Shown: positions 53,431 to 60,800 of the stretch, piece by piece
How positions within the stretch are numbered: position 1 is the stretch's first letter
Layout: each line of letters starts with the position of its first letter
Assembly (NCBI RefSeq): GCF_023073415.1
Contig: NZ_JADPJL010000023.1
Span: 124,001-188,000, forward strand
Source of the DNA: Bradyrhizobium sp. 190
Lineage (GTDB): Bacteria; Pseudomonadota; Alphaproteobacteria; Rhizobiales; Xanthobacteraceae
Length of the DNA: 64,000 nucleotides
Reading direction: 5' to 3'
Made by a program: the position numbers and the translations under genes
Notes under the pieces: model-generated
The model's input: only the letters and a program-made list of their open reading frames with translations
Told to the model about the DNA's origin: nothing
Databases searched by the model: none

Positions 53431-53745
53431 GCGAATCTCCATTTCCTTCCAGCGGGTCTTCTCGCTGGTGGCCTGGAAGATCGAAGCCTTGGCCAGCGCC
53501 TCGGCTTCCTTGGCGGACGAGGTGGCCTTGTCGAAATCGCCGGCATCGGCCGACTTCTTCGCCGCCGCCAGCGTCGACGCCGTGGTGGTCCATTGGTTGC
53601 GAAGCTTGCCGGCTTCCTTGTTGGCGGCTTCAGCGGCGGCGTAAGCCGCCTTGAACTCGTCCTCGGAACCCGCGGCGAGCGCGGACGCAGCGCCCGCGGC
53701 CAGCAGCGCCAGAATCAATGCGAATTTCTGCATCATGTTCCTCAT
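53428..53745 (-). CDS. Small SoxXA-associated protein (SoxK-like)
   Basis: A 105-residue secreted protein. A signal peptide (about residues 5-24, ending SALAAG) precedes an Ala/Lys/Glu-rich helical region (AYAAAEAANKEAGKLRNQW; GDFDKATSSAKEAEALAKAS). It occupies the place of SoxK/SAXB (a SoxXA-binding protein) downstream of soxA in other sox clusters and has comparable size and composition; the resemblance is positional and compositional rather than a confirmed match. The ATG at 53745 overlaps the soxA stop by four bases. Confidence 0.72.
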   Translation of the reverse strand: MRNMMQKFALILALLAAGAASALAAGSEDEFKAAYAAAEAANKEAGKLRNQWTTTASTLAAAKKSADAGDFDKATSSAKEAEALAKASIFQATSEKTRWKEMEIR

Positions 53746-54608
53746 GGCCGCGCTCCCGGACCCGAAATCGGTAGCCCGTTGCTGACATAAGACAAATAAT
53801 ATTCGACGTTGCGATATTCATCGTCCTGCGGGCTGAGCGGCACGCCACGGATCTGGCTGTTGCAGGTGGTGAAGCGCCGGCTGGTGGTTCCCATACCGCT
53901 CCACTCCGAGCGGTAGATCGGCATCGCGTTGACGATGCCGAGCGCGGGCGCCAGGACTTCGGCGCGGATGCGCTCGCCCGGGCTTTGCACGTGGCAGGTG
54001 GCGCAGGAGAAATTGAGCTGGCCGCGCCGCGTGTAGAAATACTCCTTGCCGTTCTCGTAGGCCGCGAGCGCGCGCGGATCATCCGGGATCTTGATGTCCA
54101 TCGGCTTGCCGCGCGAGGTGAAGGCCATATAGGCGGTCAGCGCCGCCATTTCGTCCTTCACATAGGAATACGGCGGTTCGCCATTGGCCTCGCGGCAGCG
54201 GTTCAAAGCCAATTCGAGCGTGATGACCTTGCCTTCCTTCTCGTCGAAGTAAGGGTAGTTCTGGCGGATGCCGATGCCCTTGTTGGGGAAGCAATCCTCA
54301 TAGCTCTTGCCGTTCTTGAACGGCTTGGAAAACATCTCCTTGCCCATTTCGAGCGAGAACTCGTAAGGCGGGAATTGCTCCTTCTCCTGCCACTGCCGGT
54401 GCAGGTCCTCGTTCATAGAATAGGGGCCGTTGACGAAATCTTCGAACTTCACCTTCGGAAATTTGTCGGTGAAGAATTTCTGGAACGCCTTGGCGTCGGC
54501 GACGGGATCGACCTTGTCAGATGCGCCTGAGGGCAAGCTGCTCGCAAGCGTCAGCGCCGCGAATGCAAGCGCGGCGGAAGCCAGATAAATCGCGGATCGC
54601 AGCTTCAT
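53742..54608 (-). CDS. soxA: SoxA, c-type cytochrome of the SoxXA complex (monoheme)
   Basis: A 288-residue periplasmic cytochrome. A signal peptide (about residues 1-30) is followed by an N-terminal domain whose first heme site is lost: Cys106 and Cys138 remain in place of a CxxCH motif and could be a disulfide. The one heme motif is CATCH at 202-206. Cys249 (RFTTCNSQIR) is the expected active-site cysteine that becomes the persulfide ligand. SoxXA couples thiosulfate to SoxY. The start is the ATG at 54608, overlapping the soxZ stop; a longer frame to 54737 overlaps soxZ. Confidence 0.92.
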   Translation of the reverse strand: MKLRSAIYLASAALAFAALTLASSLPSGASDKVDPVADAKAFQKFFTDKFPKVKFEDFVNGPYSMNEDLHRQWQEKEQFPPYEFSLEMGKEMFSKPFKNGKSYEDCFPNKGIGIRQNYPYFDEKEGKVITLELALNRCREANGEPPYSYVKDEMAALTAYMAFTSRGKPMDIKIPDDPRALAAYENGKEYFYTRRGQLNFSCATCHVQSPGERIRAEVLAPALGIVNAMPIYRSEWSGMGTTSRRFTTCNSQIRGVPLSPQDDEYRNVEYYLSYVSNGLPISGPGARP

Positions 54609-54916
54609 TGGATCTTCGCCGTGGTGGTGTCGGTCGCGCCCTTGTTGTCGACCCAGCTGATCTTCAGCTCGTCGCCCTTCTTGCCGCCCTTGAAGGCGAA
54701 CTTGACGTAGGGATCCTTGGAGACGCCGCCGCCCCAATCGGCCGTGAACACATTCTTGCCGCCATACTCGAACGTCAGTTGCTGGATGAAGTGTGGCGGA
54801 ATGATCTCGCCCTTGGCGTCCTTGATGAAGCCGGAATCCATCGGGTGCTGGATCAGTGCCTGCACCTCGGTGGTCTCGCCGCTCGAAGTGGCGCGCACGC
54901 GAATGGTCGATGCCAT
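54605..54916 (-). CDS. soxZ: SoxZ, sulfur-carrier partner of SoxY
   Basis: A 103-residue cytoplasm-made, signal-less immunoglobulin-like protein. Its start (ASTIRVRATSSGETTEVQAL) and end (DELKISWVDNKGATDTTTAK) match the family. It is exported with SoxY as a complex through the Tat pathway. ATGA overlap with soxA indicates coupling. The 109-base gap to the upstream soxY contains a dispersed repeat, which is unusual because soxY and soxZ are normally tightly packed. Confidence 0.93.
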   Translation of the reverse strand: MASTIRVRATSSGETTEVQALIQHPMDSGFIKDAKGEIIPPHFIQQLTFEYGGKNVFTADWGGGVSKDPYVKFAFKGGKKGDELKISWVDNKGATDTTTAKIQ

Positions 54917-54941
54917 CTGAATTCTCCTAGCCTGTTCCTTG

Positions 54942-55018
54942 GCACATGATCTCCGCGCAAACGCGTTCCGCGTTTGTCGCGAGGAAAAACCGGTGTCTAC
55001 ATTCCCGGATCATGCGCG
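54942..55018. repeat. Dispersed repeat (GCATGATCCGGGAATG type) between soxY and soxZ
   Basis: GCACATGATCTCCGCG and CGGATCATGCGC are the arms, with AAACGCGTTCCGCGTTT as an internal palindrome. It belongs to the same family as 53380-53430 and separates soxY from soxZ. Confidence 0.85.
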
Positions 55019-55025
55019 CTGCCCG

Positions 55026-55520
55026 TTAGCCGCCGCAACCGCCGACGGTGACTTTCACTTCCTTGTTGGCGCTGTAAAGCTTGCCGCCGGCTTCCACGAC
55101 CACGATCACGTTGCTGGTCCGCGCCATCTTGATGCGGTTGGCGACGTTTGGAAGCGTGCCTGCCGGAATCCTGTAGGACGCCACCAGTGCGACCGGATTC
55201 TCACTGACCAGGAACGAGATCGAGGTCACGTCCGCCAGCGTCGTCGTCACCGAAATCGGAACCACGGCGCCGTTCTCCGCGATTTCGGGCGCGTCCATCT
55301 TGACCTTGTCCGAAGGCTCCGCCGTCTTGCCGTAGAGCGCCTTGATCGCATCGGCTTCGCTCTTCGCCTTGAACGCCTCTTCCGGGTATTTGTCGTTGGC
55401 CGCGGCGAGCGCCGGCGTCAGGCCAAACAGTGGATTGCCGAGGCCTATGAGCGCGACCGCGCCTGCACCCTGCAGGATCAGCCGCCGCGTGGCCGAAAAT
55501 CCGACGTCAGTCATGTCCAT
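55026..55520 (-). CDS. soxY: SoxY, thiosulfate-oxidation carrier protein
   Basis: A 164-residue periplasmic carrier on whose terminal cysteine the sulfur intermediates ride. A Tat-type signal (ATRRLILQGAGAVALIGLGN, about residues 10-29) is followed by the SoxY domain (FKAKSEADAIKALYGKT; VTTTLADVTSISFLVSENPV) and the flexible GGCGG C-terminus with carrier Cys162. GGAG is three bases before the ATG at 55520 and nine before an in-frame ATG at 55514; either could be used. It precedes soxZ in the transcript. Confidence 0.94.
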   Translation of the reverse strand: MDMTDVGFSATRRLILQGAGAVALIGLGNPLFGLTPALAAANDKYPEEAFKAKSEADAIKALYGKTAEPSDKVKMDAPEIAENGAVVPISVTTTLADVTSISFLVSENPVALVASYRIPAGTLPNVANRIKMARTSNVIVVVEAGGKLYSANKEVKVTVGGCGG

Positions 55521-55574
55521 CGTCTCCTAAAGCGTGCGCGCGCACGTCACAGCCTTAAATCTCTTGGTCTTGCT

Positions 55575-55946
55575 TCACAGCGTTTGCAGGAAATCAACGA
55601 CCGCTTCGATTTCCTTTGGAGTCAGAATCCGGTTTCGTCCGAATGGCGGCATCACGGTCAGGGGATTGCGCTCGGTTTCATCGTGAACGATCGCAACGAG
55701 ATCCGCGCGATTGGGATACTTGCTCTTGATGTCGATCAGTTCCGGTCCGATGGAGCCTGGAAGGTTGCCGCCCTTGATGACATGGCAGGTCAGGCAATTG
55801 CCCTTGCTGCGATCGAAGGCGAGCTTCTGGCCTTCGGCCGCGGCGGACTGCGCATGCGCCGTGCCTGTCGACAGGAAAGCGCCGATCACAAGCGCCAGCG
55901 CGAACGCCGGGAGCATTGCGGGTTTCGTCAGTGAATGGTCGGTCAC
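55575..55946 (-). CDS. soxX: SoxX, monoheme c-type cytochrome
   Basis: A 123-residue cytochrome. A signal peptide (about residues 12-32) is followed by the heme motif CLTCH at 51-55 in KGNCLTCHVIKGGNLPGS and the axial methionine at residue 99 (VMPPFGRNRILT). It forms SoxXA with SoxA and passes electrons to a small cytochrome. Length is normal for a short SoxX. I use the GTG at 55946, 16 bases after the soxD stop, with GGAAA before it; the ATG at 55916 would leave too short a signal peptide. A longer frame to 56174 overlaps soxD. Confidence 0.9.
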   Translation of the reverse strand: MTDHSLTKPAMLPAFALALVIGAFLSTGTAHAQSAAAEGQKLAFDRSKGNCLTCHVIKGGNLPGSIGPELIDIKSKYPNRADLVAIVHDETERNPLTVMPPFGRNRILTPKEIEAVVDFLQTL

Positions 55947-55962
55947 AGGCGTTTCCGTATTT

Positions 55963-56634
55963 CTATTTCGGTTGCATGGTATCAAGCGGTCCGGTCGTGC
56001 GTGGCGTGAGATTCCTGCCTTCGGCCGTCGACGATATCCTGACATCGGCGGCGTTGACGCAAGCGTTCGTGCAGGGCTTGGCCATCGTATCGGGTCGCGG
56101 GTCGGTCCAGATGAAATTGTCGCGATTGCGCATTTTGACTTTCGGCAAGCTGTTGCGATCGGCAACGAATTCATGGGGAACGAGGTCGTTCAGGCTCAGA
56201 ATATAGGCGGTCAAAGCATAAACGTCATCCGCTGACAATGTGTGCGGCGCGGCCATCGGCATGGCGCGGTTAATATAGTCCCACAGGGTCGGGGCAAACG
56301 GCCAGTAGCTGCCGACCGTTGGCTCCGGGCGCTCGTCCCGGAGCGATCCGACGCCGCCCACCAGCTTGGGAAAGCGGCCTTCGCCTTCGCCGAAGGTTCC
56401 GTGACAGGCGGCGCATTGCTCGGCATAGACGTCGGCGCCCCTGTCGACCGTGCCCTTGCCCGGCGGCAGGCCCGCTCCGTCCTGGCCGCGCACGTCGATG
56501 TCCCATCCGGCGATCTGCGCCGGCGTCGCCGCGCTGCCGTAACCGAACGAGCCGGGCTCCGCCGCGCCTGCGAGGCTTCCGGCCGCAAGCACGATGGCCA
56601 TGATCGGCAGGCAAATCTTACGCGAGCTGTACAT
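55963..56634 (-). CDS. soxD: SoxD-like c-type cytochrome, short monoheme form
   Basis: A 223-residue cytochrome of the sulfur dehydrogenase Sox(CD)2. A signal peptide (about residues 1-24) precedes one heme motif, CAACH at 74-78, in VDRGADVYAEQCAACHGTFG, with the SoxD-like GSYWPFAPTLWDYINRAMPM and a later CxxxC pair (Cys188, Cys192 in AKPCTNACVN) with no heme histidine. Diheme SoxD proteins of Paracoccus are near 380 residues, so this lacks the second heme domain. The ATG at 56634 lies within the end of soxC (17-base overlap). It takes electrons from SoxC. Confidence 0.85.
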   Translation of the reverse strand: MYSSRKICLPIMAIVLAAGSLAGAAEPGSFGYGSAATPAQIAGWDIDVRGQDGAGLPPGKGTVDRGADVYAEQCAACHGTFGEGEGRFPKLVGGVGSLRDERPEPTVGSYWPFAPTLWDYINRAMPMAAPHTLSADDVYALTAYILSLNDLVPHEFVADRNSLPKVKMRNRDNFIWTDPRPDTMAKPCTNACVNAADVRISSTAEGRNLTPRTTGPLDTMQPK

Positions 56635-57925
56635 TGAAGACGCTTCCGTCTGATTTGACCTGCCAGGTCTGGATAGAATTGTTGTGGTAGACCGAGTTCG
56701 AGCCGCGCTGCTTTCGCAGCTCCGCAATTGTCGGTTGCACGTAACCGGTTTCGTCGATGACGCGGGATGCGACCAGCGCCGGGCGGCCGTCCCAGCGCCA
56801 GGGTAGTGTGAATTTCGTCAGCGCTTTCGACAGCACCGGCTCGTGCAGCCGCGCGGTCTGCCAGTTGACGCCGCCGTCCATCGAGACATCGACGCGCCTG
56901 ACCTTGCCGTTGCCGGTCCACGCCAGCCCCCTGATTTCATAGAGGCCCGGCCCATCGAGCGGCTTTTCCGGGCAGGGAAAGGTGATGACCGATTTGGCAT
57001 CGATCAGCCAGGTGAAGCCGCGCGAGGTGCCATCAGGCATCAGGTCGGTGTATTTCGAGGTTTCCTCGCGCGAGTGCCATGGCTTGTCGCCGAGCTTGAT
57101 CCGGCGCAGCCATTTGATGTTGACGTTGCCTTCCCAGCCCGGCACCACCAGCCGCAGCGGATAGCCCTGTTCGGGGCGCAGCGCCTCGCCGTTCTGCGCA
57201 TAGACCACAAGGCAATCGTCGAGACATTTGTCGAGCGGCAGGCTGCGGTTCATATGCGCGCCGTCGGCGCCTTCGACCATCACCCACTTCGCTTCTTTTT
57301 TGATGCCGACTTCTTCCAGCAGCGTCGACAGCCGGACGCCGGTCCATTCGGCGCAACTGACCATGCCGTGGCTGAACTGCAGCGAGTTCATCTGCGCGGC
57401 GCGCCAGTTCATGCCGCCATTGGCCGGGCATTCGATGAAATGGATGCGCGATATCGATGGAAAGCGCAGGATGTCCTTCATGGTGAGCAGCAGCGGGCGC
57501 TCGACCAGCCCGTGGATCATCAGCTTGTGCTGCGCCGGATCGATGTCGGGCCGTCCCGCATGGTGGCGCTCGAAGAACAGTCCGTTCGGCGTGATGATGC
57601 CGTGCAGGTCCTGCAGCGGCGAAAAGCTCACGGACGATTCCGCGCTGGCGGTGAGCCAGGGGACGTTGCGCCGGATGACGGAGGCTTCGGTATCCGCGGG
57701 CCGGCCATAAGGCCGGTCGACGACGCCCGCGCCGATCGATTGCGACCAGGGGGCGTCCGCAGGAGGAGATTCCTGCACGGGGTCGGCCATGGCGGGTTTG
57801 GCGCCTAGGGCAAGACTGCCGGTCAGCGCCGCGCCGAGGGTGAGAAAGCCGCGTCGCCCCAAAGGCGCGTCCGAGCTAGCAAGCTCGGAGGGAATAGCTT
57901 TGCTGCGTAACGGGTTATGCCGCAC
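56618..57925 (-). CDS. soxC: SoxC, molybdopterin subunit of sulfur dehydrogenase
   Basis: A 435-residue sulfite-oxidase-fold protein. A Tat signal (LGRRGFLTLGAALTGSLAL, about residues 22-40) is followed by the Moco-binding domain with the ligand cysteine in HFIECPANGGMNW (Cys166), VMVEGADGAHMNRSLP, and the C-terminal dimerisation domain (RRVDVSMDGGVNWQTARL). It oxidises the sulfane sulfur left on SoxY. I start at the GTG at 57925 because GAGGGGAAG lies before it; an ATG at 57949 is in frame but without a ribosome site. It is the first gene of the operon and divergent from soxR. Confidence 0.92.
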   Translation of the reverse strand: MRHNPLRSKAIPSELASSDAPLGRRGFLTLGAALTGSLALGAKPAMADPVQESPPADAPWSQSIGAGVVDRPYGRPADTEASVIRRNVPWLTASAESSVSFSPLQDLHGIITPNGLFFERHHAGRPDIDPAQHKLMIHGLVERPLLLTMKDILRFPSISRIHFIECPANGGMNWRAAQMNSLQFSHGMVSCAEWTGVRLSTLLEEVGIKKEAKWVMVEGADGAHMNRSLPLDKCLDDCLVVYAQNGEALRPEQGYPLRLVVPGWEGNVNIKWLRRIKLGDKPWHSREETSKYTDLMPDGTSRGFTWLIDAKSVITFPCPEKPLDGPGLYEIRGLAWTGNGKVRRVDVSMDGGVNWQTARLHEPVLSKALTKFTLPWRWDGRPALVASRVIDETGYVQPTIAELRKQRGSNSVYHNNSIQTWQVKSDGSVFNVQLA

Positions 57926-57992
57926 GTTTTCTTCCCCTCGCGGCCACATCGCCGCATTATTTCTTGCTTTTTTGAACCGGTATCGGCATTTG

Positions 57993-58011
57993 CTAATTTA
58001 GTCAATGCTAA
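57993..58011. promoter_or_regulatory. Candidate SoxR operator in the soxC-soxR divergent gap
   Basis: CTAATTTAG (57993-58001) is a CTAA-T-TTAG palindrome, and TGCTAA occurs at 57991 and again at 58006, about 1.5 helical turns away. The 154-base gap is locally AT-rich, unlike the coding DNA. ArsR-family repressors bind such short inverted repeats; the assignment is inferred. Confidence 0.45.
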
Positions 58012-58079
58012 AGAAAGGCTTGGGCGGTAGTATGATATCTGTGCTTCGCAGGCACGGAAAACCACTCCGGATTTGACCT

Positions 58080-58445
58080 ATGAGAGCAGCCGCGGCGGCA
58101 GCCAAAGAGACACAATCCGCGCCCGATGCCAACGATGCGGCAGCGCTGAAGAAGCTGGCGAAGCAGGCGGGCGAAGCCGCGCAACTGCTCAAAATGCTCG
58201 CCAACGAAAAGCGTTTGCTGATCCTCTGCTTTCTGGCCGTGCGCGGCGAGATGACGGTCGGGGAACTCGTCGGCATCGTCAAGCTGAGCCAGTCCGCTTT
58301 GTCGCAGCATCTGGCGAAATTGCGCGCCGATGGCCTGGTCGAATTCCGGCGGACGTCGCAGACGCTGCATTATCGCGTGGCCGATGAGCGTGCATTGCGC
58401 CTGCTGCAGGTGCTGAAAGAGATTTATTGCGGCGAACTGAAGTGA
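58080..58445 (+). CDS. soxR: ArsR-family repressor of the sox operon (SoxR)
   Basis: A 121-residue winged-helix regulator. After an Ala-rich start come LLKMLANEKRLLILCFLAVR, the recognition helix region VKLSQSALSQHLAKLRADGL, the wing (EFRRTSQTLHYRVAD) and a C-terminal dimerisation helix (ALRLLQVLKEIYCG). No Cys pair resembling the ArsR metal site is seen in the recognition helix; Cys residues at about 45 (LILCF) and near the C-terminus (IYCGE) match the pair by which persulfide-sensing ArsR proteins (SqrR/BigR/SoxR) form a sulfur bridge. Divergent from soxC. It should derepress the operon when sulfane sulfur is present. Confidence 0.85.
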   Translation: MRAAAAAAKETQSAPDANDAAALKKLAKQAGEAAQLLKMLANEKRLLILCFLAVRGEMTVGELVGIVKLSQSALSQHLAKLRADGLVEFRRTSQTLHYRVADERALRLLQVLKEIYCGELK

Positions 58446-58491
58446 CGCCTTCGGCGTTTCAGACCCACAACGATTTTCAGGCGAGGCGGTA

Positions 58492-59178
58492 GTGGCCGAG
58501 TATGTAGTGGAGTTCGGCAAGGATGGCCGGCCGGTCGAACCGGACGGCCGGCTCGATGCGGCGGCGTTTCATCGCAACCATGCGCCGATCTGGGCGATGC
58601 TGCAAAAATTCCTCGTTGGCAAAGCGGGAGACGTCGTAGAGGCCGGCAGCGGCACCGGCCAGCATGTCGTTCATTTTGCAAAACACACCCCCGACGTCAC
58701 CTGGTGGCCGAGCGATCTCAACGAGCGGCACCTGAAGAGCATCGAAGCGTGGCGCGCGCATGCCGTCTTGCCGAACATTCGTCCGCCGCTGCGGATCGAT
58801 CTCACCGATCCCGCATGGTGTCCGGCGATGCATGACGGCGGCGGTCCGGCGGAATTGCTGGCGGTGTTTTGCGCCAACGTGATCCACATCGCGCCATGGC
58901 GCGTCGCCGAGGGCCTGTTCGCTGGCGCGGGGCGATATCTGCGCGCAGACGGGCGCTTGTTTCTCTACGGCCCGTTCAAGCGCGAGGGCAAGCACACCGC
59001 GATGAGCAACGCCGTGTTCGACACCAGCCTGCGCGAGCAGGATGTCGAATGGGGCGTGCGCGACATCGCCGATCTCGAAAAGCTCGCCGCGGGCGTGGGT
59101 CTCGCACTGATCGAAGCCGCGGAGATGCCCGCCAACAACATGATTTTGGTCTTCGCGCGATCGGACGCGTCGGCGTAG
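58492..59178 (+). CDS. DUF938 family SAM-dependent methyltransferase-like protein
   Basis: A 228-residue protein. The SAM-binding motif VEAGSGTGQHVVHFAKHTPD (about residues 45-64) and the later FCANVIHIAPWRVAEGLFAG and YGPFKREGKHTAMSNAVFD are characteristic of DUF938. The start is a GTG at 58492 after GGCGAGGCGGTA. It follows soxR by 46 bases and could be cotranscribed with it, but nothing in the sequence links it to sulfur oxidation. Its substrate is unknown. Confidence 0.8.
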   Translation: MAEYVVEFGKDGRPVEPDGRLDAAAFHRNHAPIWAMLQKFLVGKAGDVVEAGSGTGQHVVHFAKHTPDVTWWPSDLNERHLKSIEAWRAHAVLPNIRPPLRIDLTDPAWCPAMHDGGGPAELLAVFCANVIHIAPWRVAEGLFAGAGRYLRADGRLFLYGPFKREGKHTAMSNAVFDTSLREQDVEWGVRDIADLEKLAAGVGLALIEAAEMPANNMILVFARSDASA

Positions 59179-59192
59179 CGCCTTTCCGCACC

Positions 59193-60062
59193 TCAATGAT
59201 AGGCGAGGCACCATCCTGGTCCGCGAAGCCAGCAGCGCTCGTCGGGAACGTCCTCGTCTCGATACAACCGTGTGATCTTCTGCCAGCCACCACCGGTAAA
59301 GGCTTCGGCAAGCGCTCGTTCGGACGCCTCGTCGCGGCTGCCGGCGCAGGGGAAGATCGCAACTGGCGATATCCATTGTGCAAGGTAGTTCGCGGCTCTT
59401 CGCTCAATTCGGAATACCGCGCCGGCACTCGCCATGCGCTCCGGCGCGACGCCGCCAAATCCCTGATCCGACGTCATCGGCATGATCAGGCGGCCACCAT
59501 CGGCAAGACCATCGAGCCAGCGTGTCGCTGGCCGCGTGCAGCCGGCATTGACATAGATGACATCGGCGGCCTCGAATGGCACCTGCGTGCCGTCGCCTTC
59601 AATCACTTCGACATTCGCATAGGACGCCAGGTTGGCTCTGGCAAGCGCGGCGAGGCTCGCATCATATTCGATCCCCGTTACCCGCCCTGATGGCCCGACG
59701 AGATGAGCGAGGATAGCGGTGTAATAGCCCGCGCCAGTTCCAACATGCACCACATGCTCGCCGACCGCGGGCAAGGCCTGATGGATGAGAAGGGCGTGCA
59801 GCGACGGTTGCCCGTTATTGACGCCACGCTCGGGCACGAGCGCGACCACGTCGTCGATATAGAGATAGACAGGGTCGGCGTCGGGTGTCGACGCATAGTT
59901 GCGTAACCACCGTCGCACCAGCCACGGACCTGGGCCGAGAAAGTCCTCGCGGGGGATGGCGGCAAAGGCCTGAGCGAGGCGTGTATCGTCGACCACTGCG
60001 GCGGCAAGTACCTGCTTGGCGTATGCGGCGCGGACGATGCGGAGTTCGGCCTGCGTGTCCAT
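59193..60062 (-). CDS. Protein-L-isoaspartate O-methyltransferase-like protein
   Basis: A 289-residue methyltransferase of the PCMT family. It begins TQAELRIVRAAYAKQVLAAA and has PREDFLGPG, then the SAM motifs VVHVGTGAGYYTAILAHLVG and RVTGIEYDASLAALARANL, and MPMTSDQGFGG. It is longer than the 210-residue classical Pcm, with a C-terminal extension of unknown purpose. The start is the ATG at 60062, preceded by GGAGGCAAA; an ATG at 60092 lacks this. It is divergent from the HicB-like gene; palindromes lie in the shared gap. Whether it repairs isoaspartate or methylates something else is unclear. Confidence 0.8.
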   Translation of the reverse strand: MDTQAELRIVRAAYAKQVLAAAVVDDTRLAQAFAAIPREDFLGPGPWLVRRWLRNYASTPDADPVYLYIDDVVALVPERGVNNGQPSLHALLIHQALPAVGEHVVHVGTGAGYYTAILAHLVGPSGRVTGIEYDASLAALARANLASYANVEVIEGDGTQVPFEAADVIYVNAGCTRPATRWLDGLADGGRLIMPMTSDQGFGGVAPERMASAGAVFRIERRAANYLAQWISPVAIFPCAGSRDEASERALAEAFTGGGWQKITRLYRDEDVPDERCWLRGPGWCLAYH

Positions 60063-60095
60063 TTTGCCTCCATCATGGCCTATGCTAATCATTCA

Positions 60096-60123
60096 TGTGT
60101 GATTTGACACACAATCGTGTGTG
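60096..60123. promoter_or_regulatory. Nested TGTGTG/CACACA palindromes upstream of hicB-like gene
   Basis: TGTGTG-ATTTGA-CACACA (60096-60113) and CACACA-ATCG-TGTGTG (60108-60123) are perfect 6-base inverted repeats that share the middle arm. They lie 33 bases before the HicB-like start (60156) and 34 bases before the methyltransferase start (60062), an apt place for a dimeric ribbon-helix-helix repressor. Confidence 0.6.
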
Positions 60124-60155
60124 TTAAATAGCATAACAGTCGTGGGGAGGCCAGA

Positions 60156-60650
60156 TTGAAGAAGCGGCTTTATCCGGCAGTGCTGGAGCGCGGTCCGCGC
60201 GGTGCGCTCGGCGCGTGGTTTCCCGATTTCCCGGGCTGCGTTGCCGGCGGGCGGTCGCAGGAAGAGGCGATCGAGAAAGCGGAGGGTGCGCTGGCGCGAG
60301 CGGTGGACGGAATGGCCGAGCAGGGCAGGCCGCTGCCGGCGGCGACGCCGATCGAGCAGATCGTGTTGCCCAAGGGCGCCGACGTCGTCGCCTATTTCAT
60401 TGTCGGGGTCGATCCGCCGGATCCGTCCGAGCGGGTGAACGTCTATTTGCCGAAGAGCCTGATTGCGCGGATCGACAAGCGCGCGACGGAACTCGGCATG
60501 AGCCGCTCCAGCTTCTTCGGCTTCGCCGCCACGATTGCGCTTGATTGGAGTCCGGGCTTCCCGCACACCGGCGTCGTTGATCCTCGCTCAAAGGTTCACA
60601 AGACCGGTGCGGTGCGAGCCGAAAAGAGACCAGGCAAGAAGCGGCCGTGA
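60156..60650 (+). CDS. HicB-like protein (orphan antitoxin-type, HicB/RHH)
   Basis: A 164-residue protein. The N-terminal HicB fold (about residues 4-70) has AWFPDFPGCVAGGRSQEEAI and EKAEGALARAVDGMAEQGRP; the C-terminal half has VNVYLPKSLIARIDKRATEL and GMSRSSFFGFAATIAL, a ribbon-helix-helix DNA-binding type. The start is a TTG at 60156 with GGGGAGG six bases upstream; the rare start may limit expression. HicB usually pairs with a small toxin HicA, but none is visible on either side, so this is either solitary or works as a regulator. Nested palindromes upstream are a likely autoregulatory operator. Confidence 0.82.
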   Translation: MKKRLYPAVLERGPRGALGAWFPDFPGCVAGGRSQEEAIEKAEGALARAVDGMAEQGRPLPAATPIEQIVLPKGADVVAYFIVGVDPPDPSERVNVYLPKSLIARIDKRATELGMSRSSFFGFAATIALDWSPGFPHTGVVDPRSKVHKTGAVRAEKRPGKKRP

Positions 60651-60700
60651 AAGGACGTTTTCGTGCGGCGGAATCGGAGCGTAATACGCGTAGCATCGTT

Positions 60701-60784
60701 GTAGGGTGGGCAAAGCGAAGCGTGCCCACCATTCCGAGCAGAGTGTGATGGCGGGCACGGCGCAAGCGCCTTTGCCCACCCTCA
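60701..60784. repeat. Dispersed palindromic repeat, copy 6
   Basis: GTAGGGTGGGCAAAGCGAAG pairs with the terminal GCCTTTGCCCACCCTCAC; one end is mutated (CTCAC instead of CTACG). It lies between the convergent hicB-like and oligopeptidase genes. Confidence 0.92.
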
Positions 60785-60800
60785 CACCGGCGCAAGTCAG

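Noticed and set aside
17534..60784. The repeated hairpins as a CRISPR array or insertion sequence
   Set aside because: Copies are kilobases apart, without regular spacers, transposase genes or target duplications.
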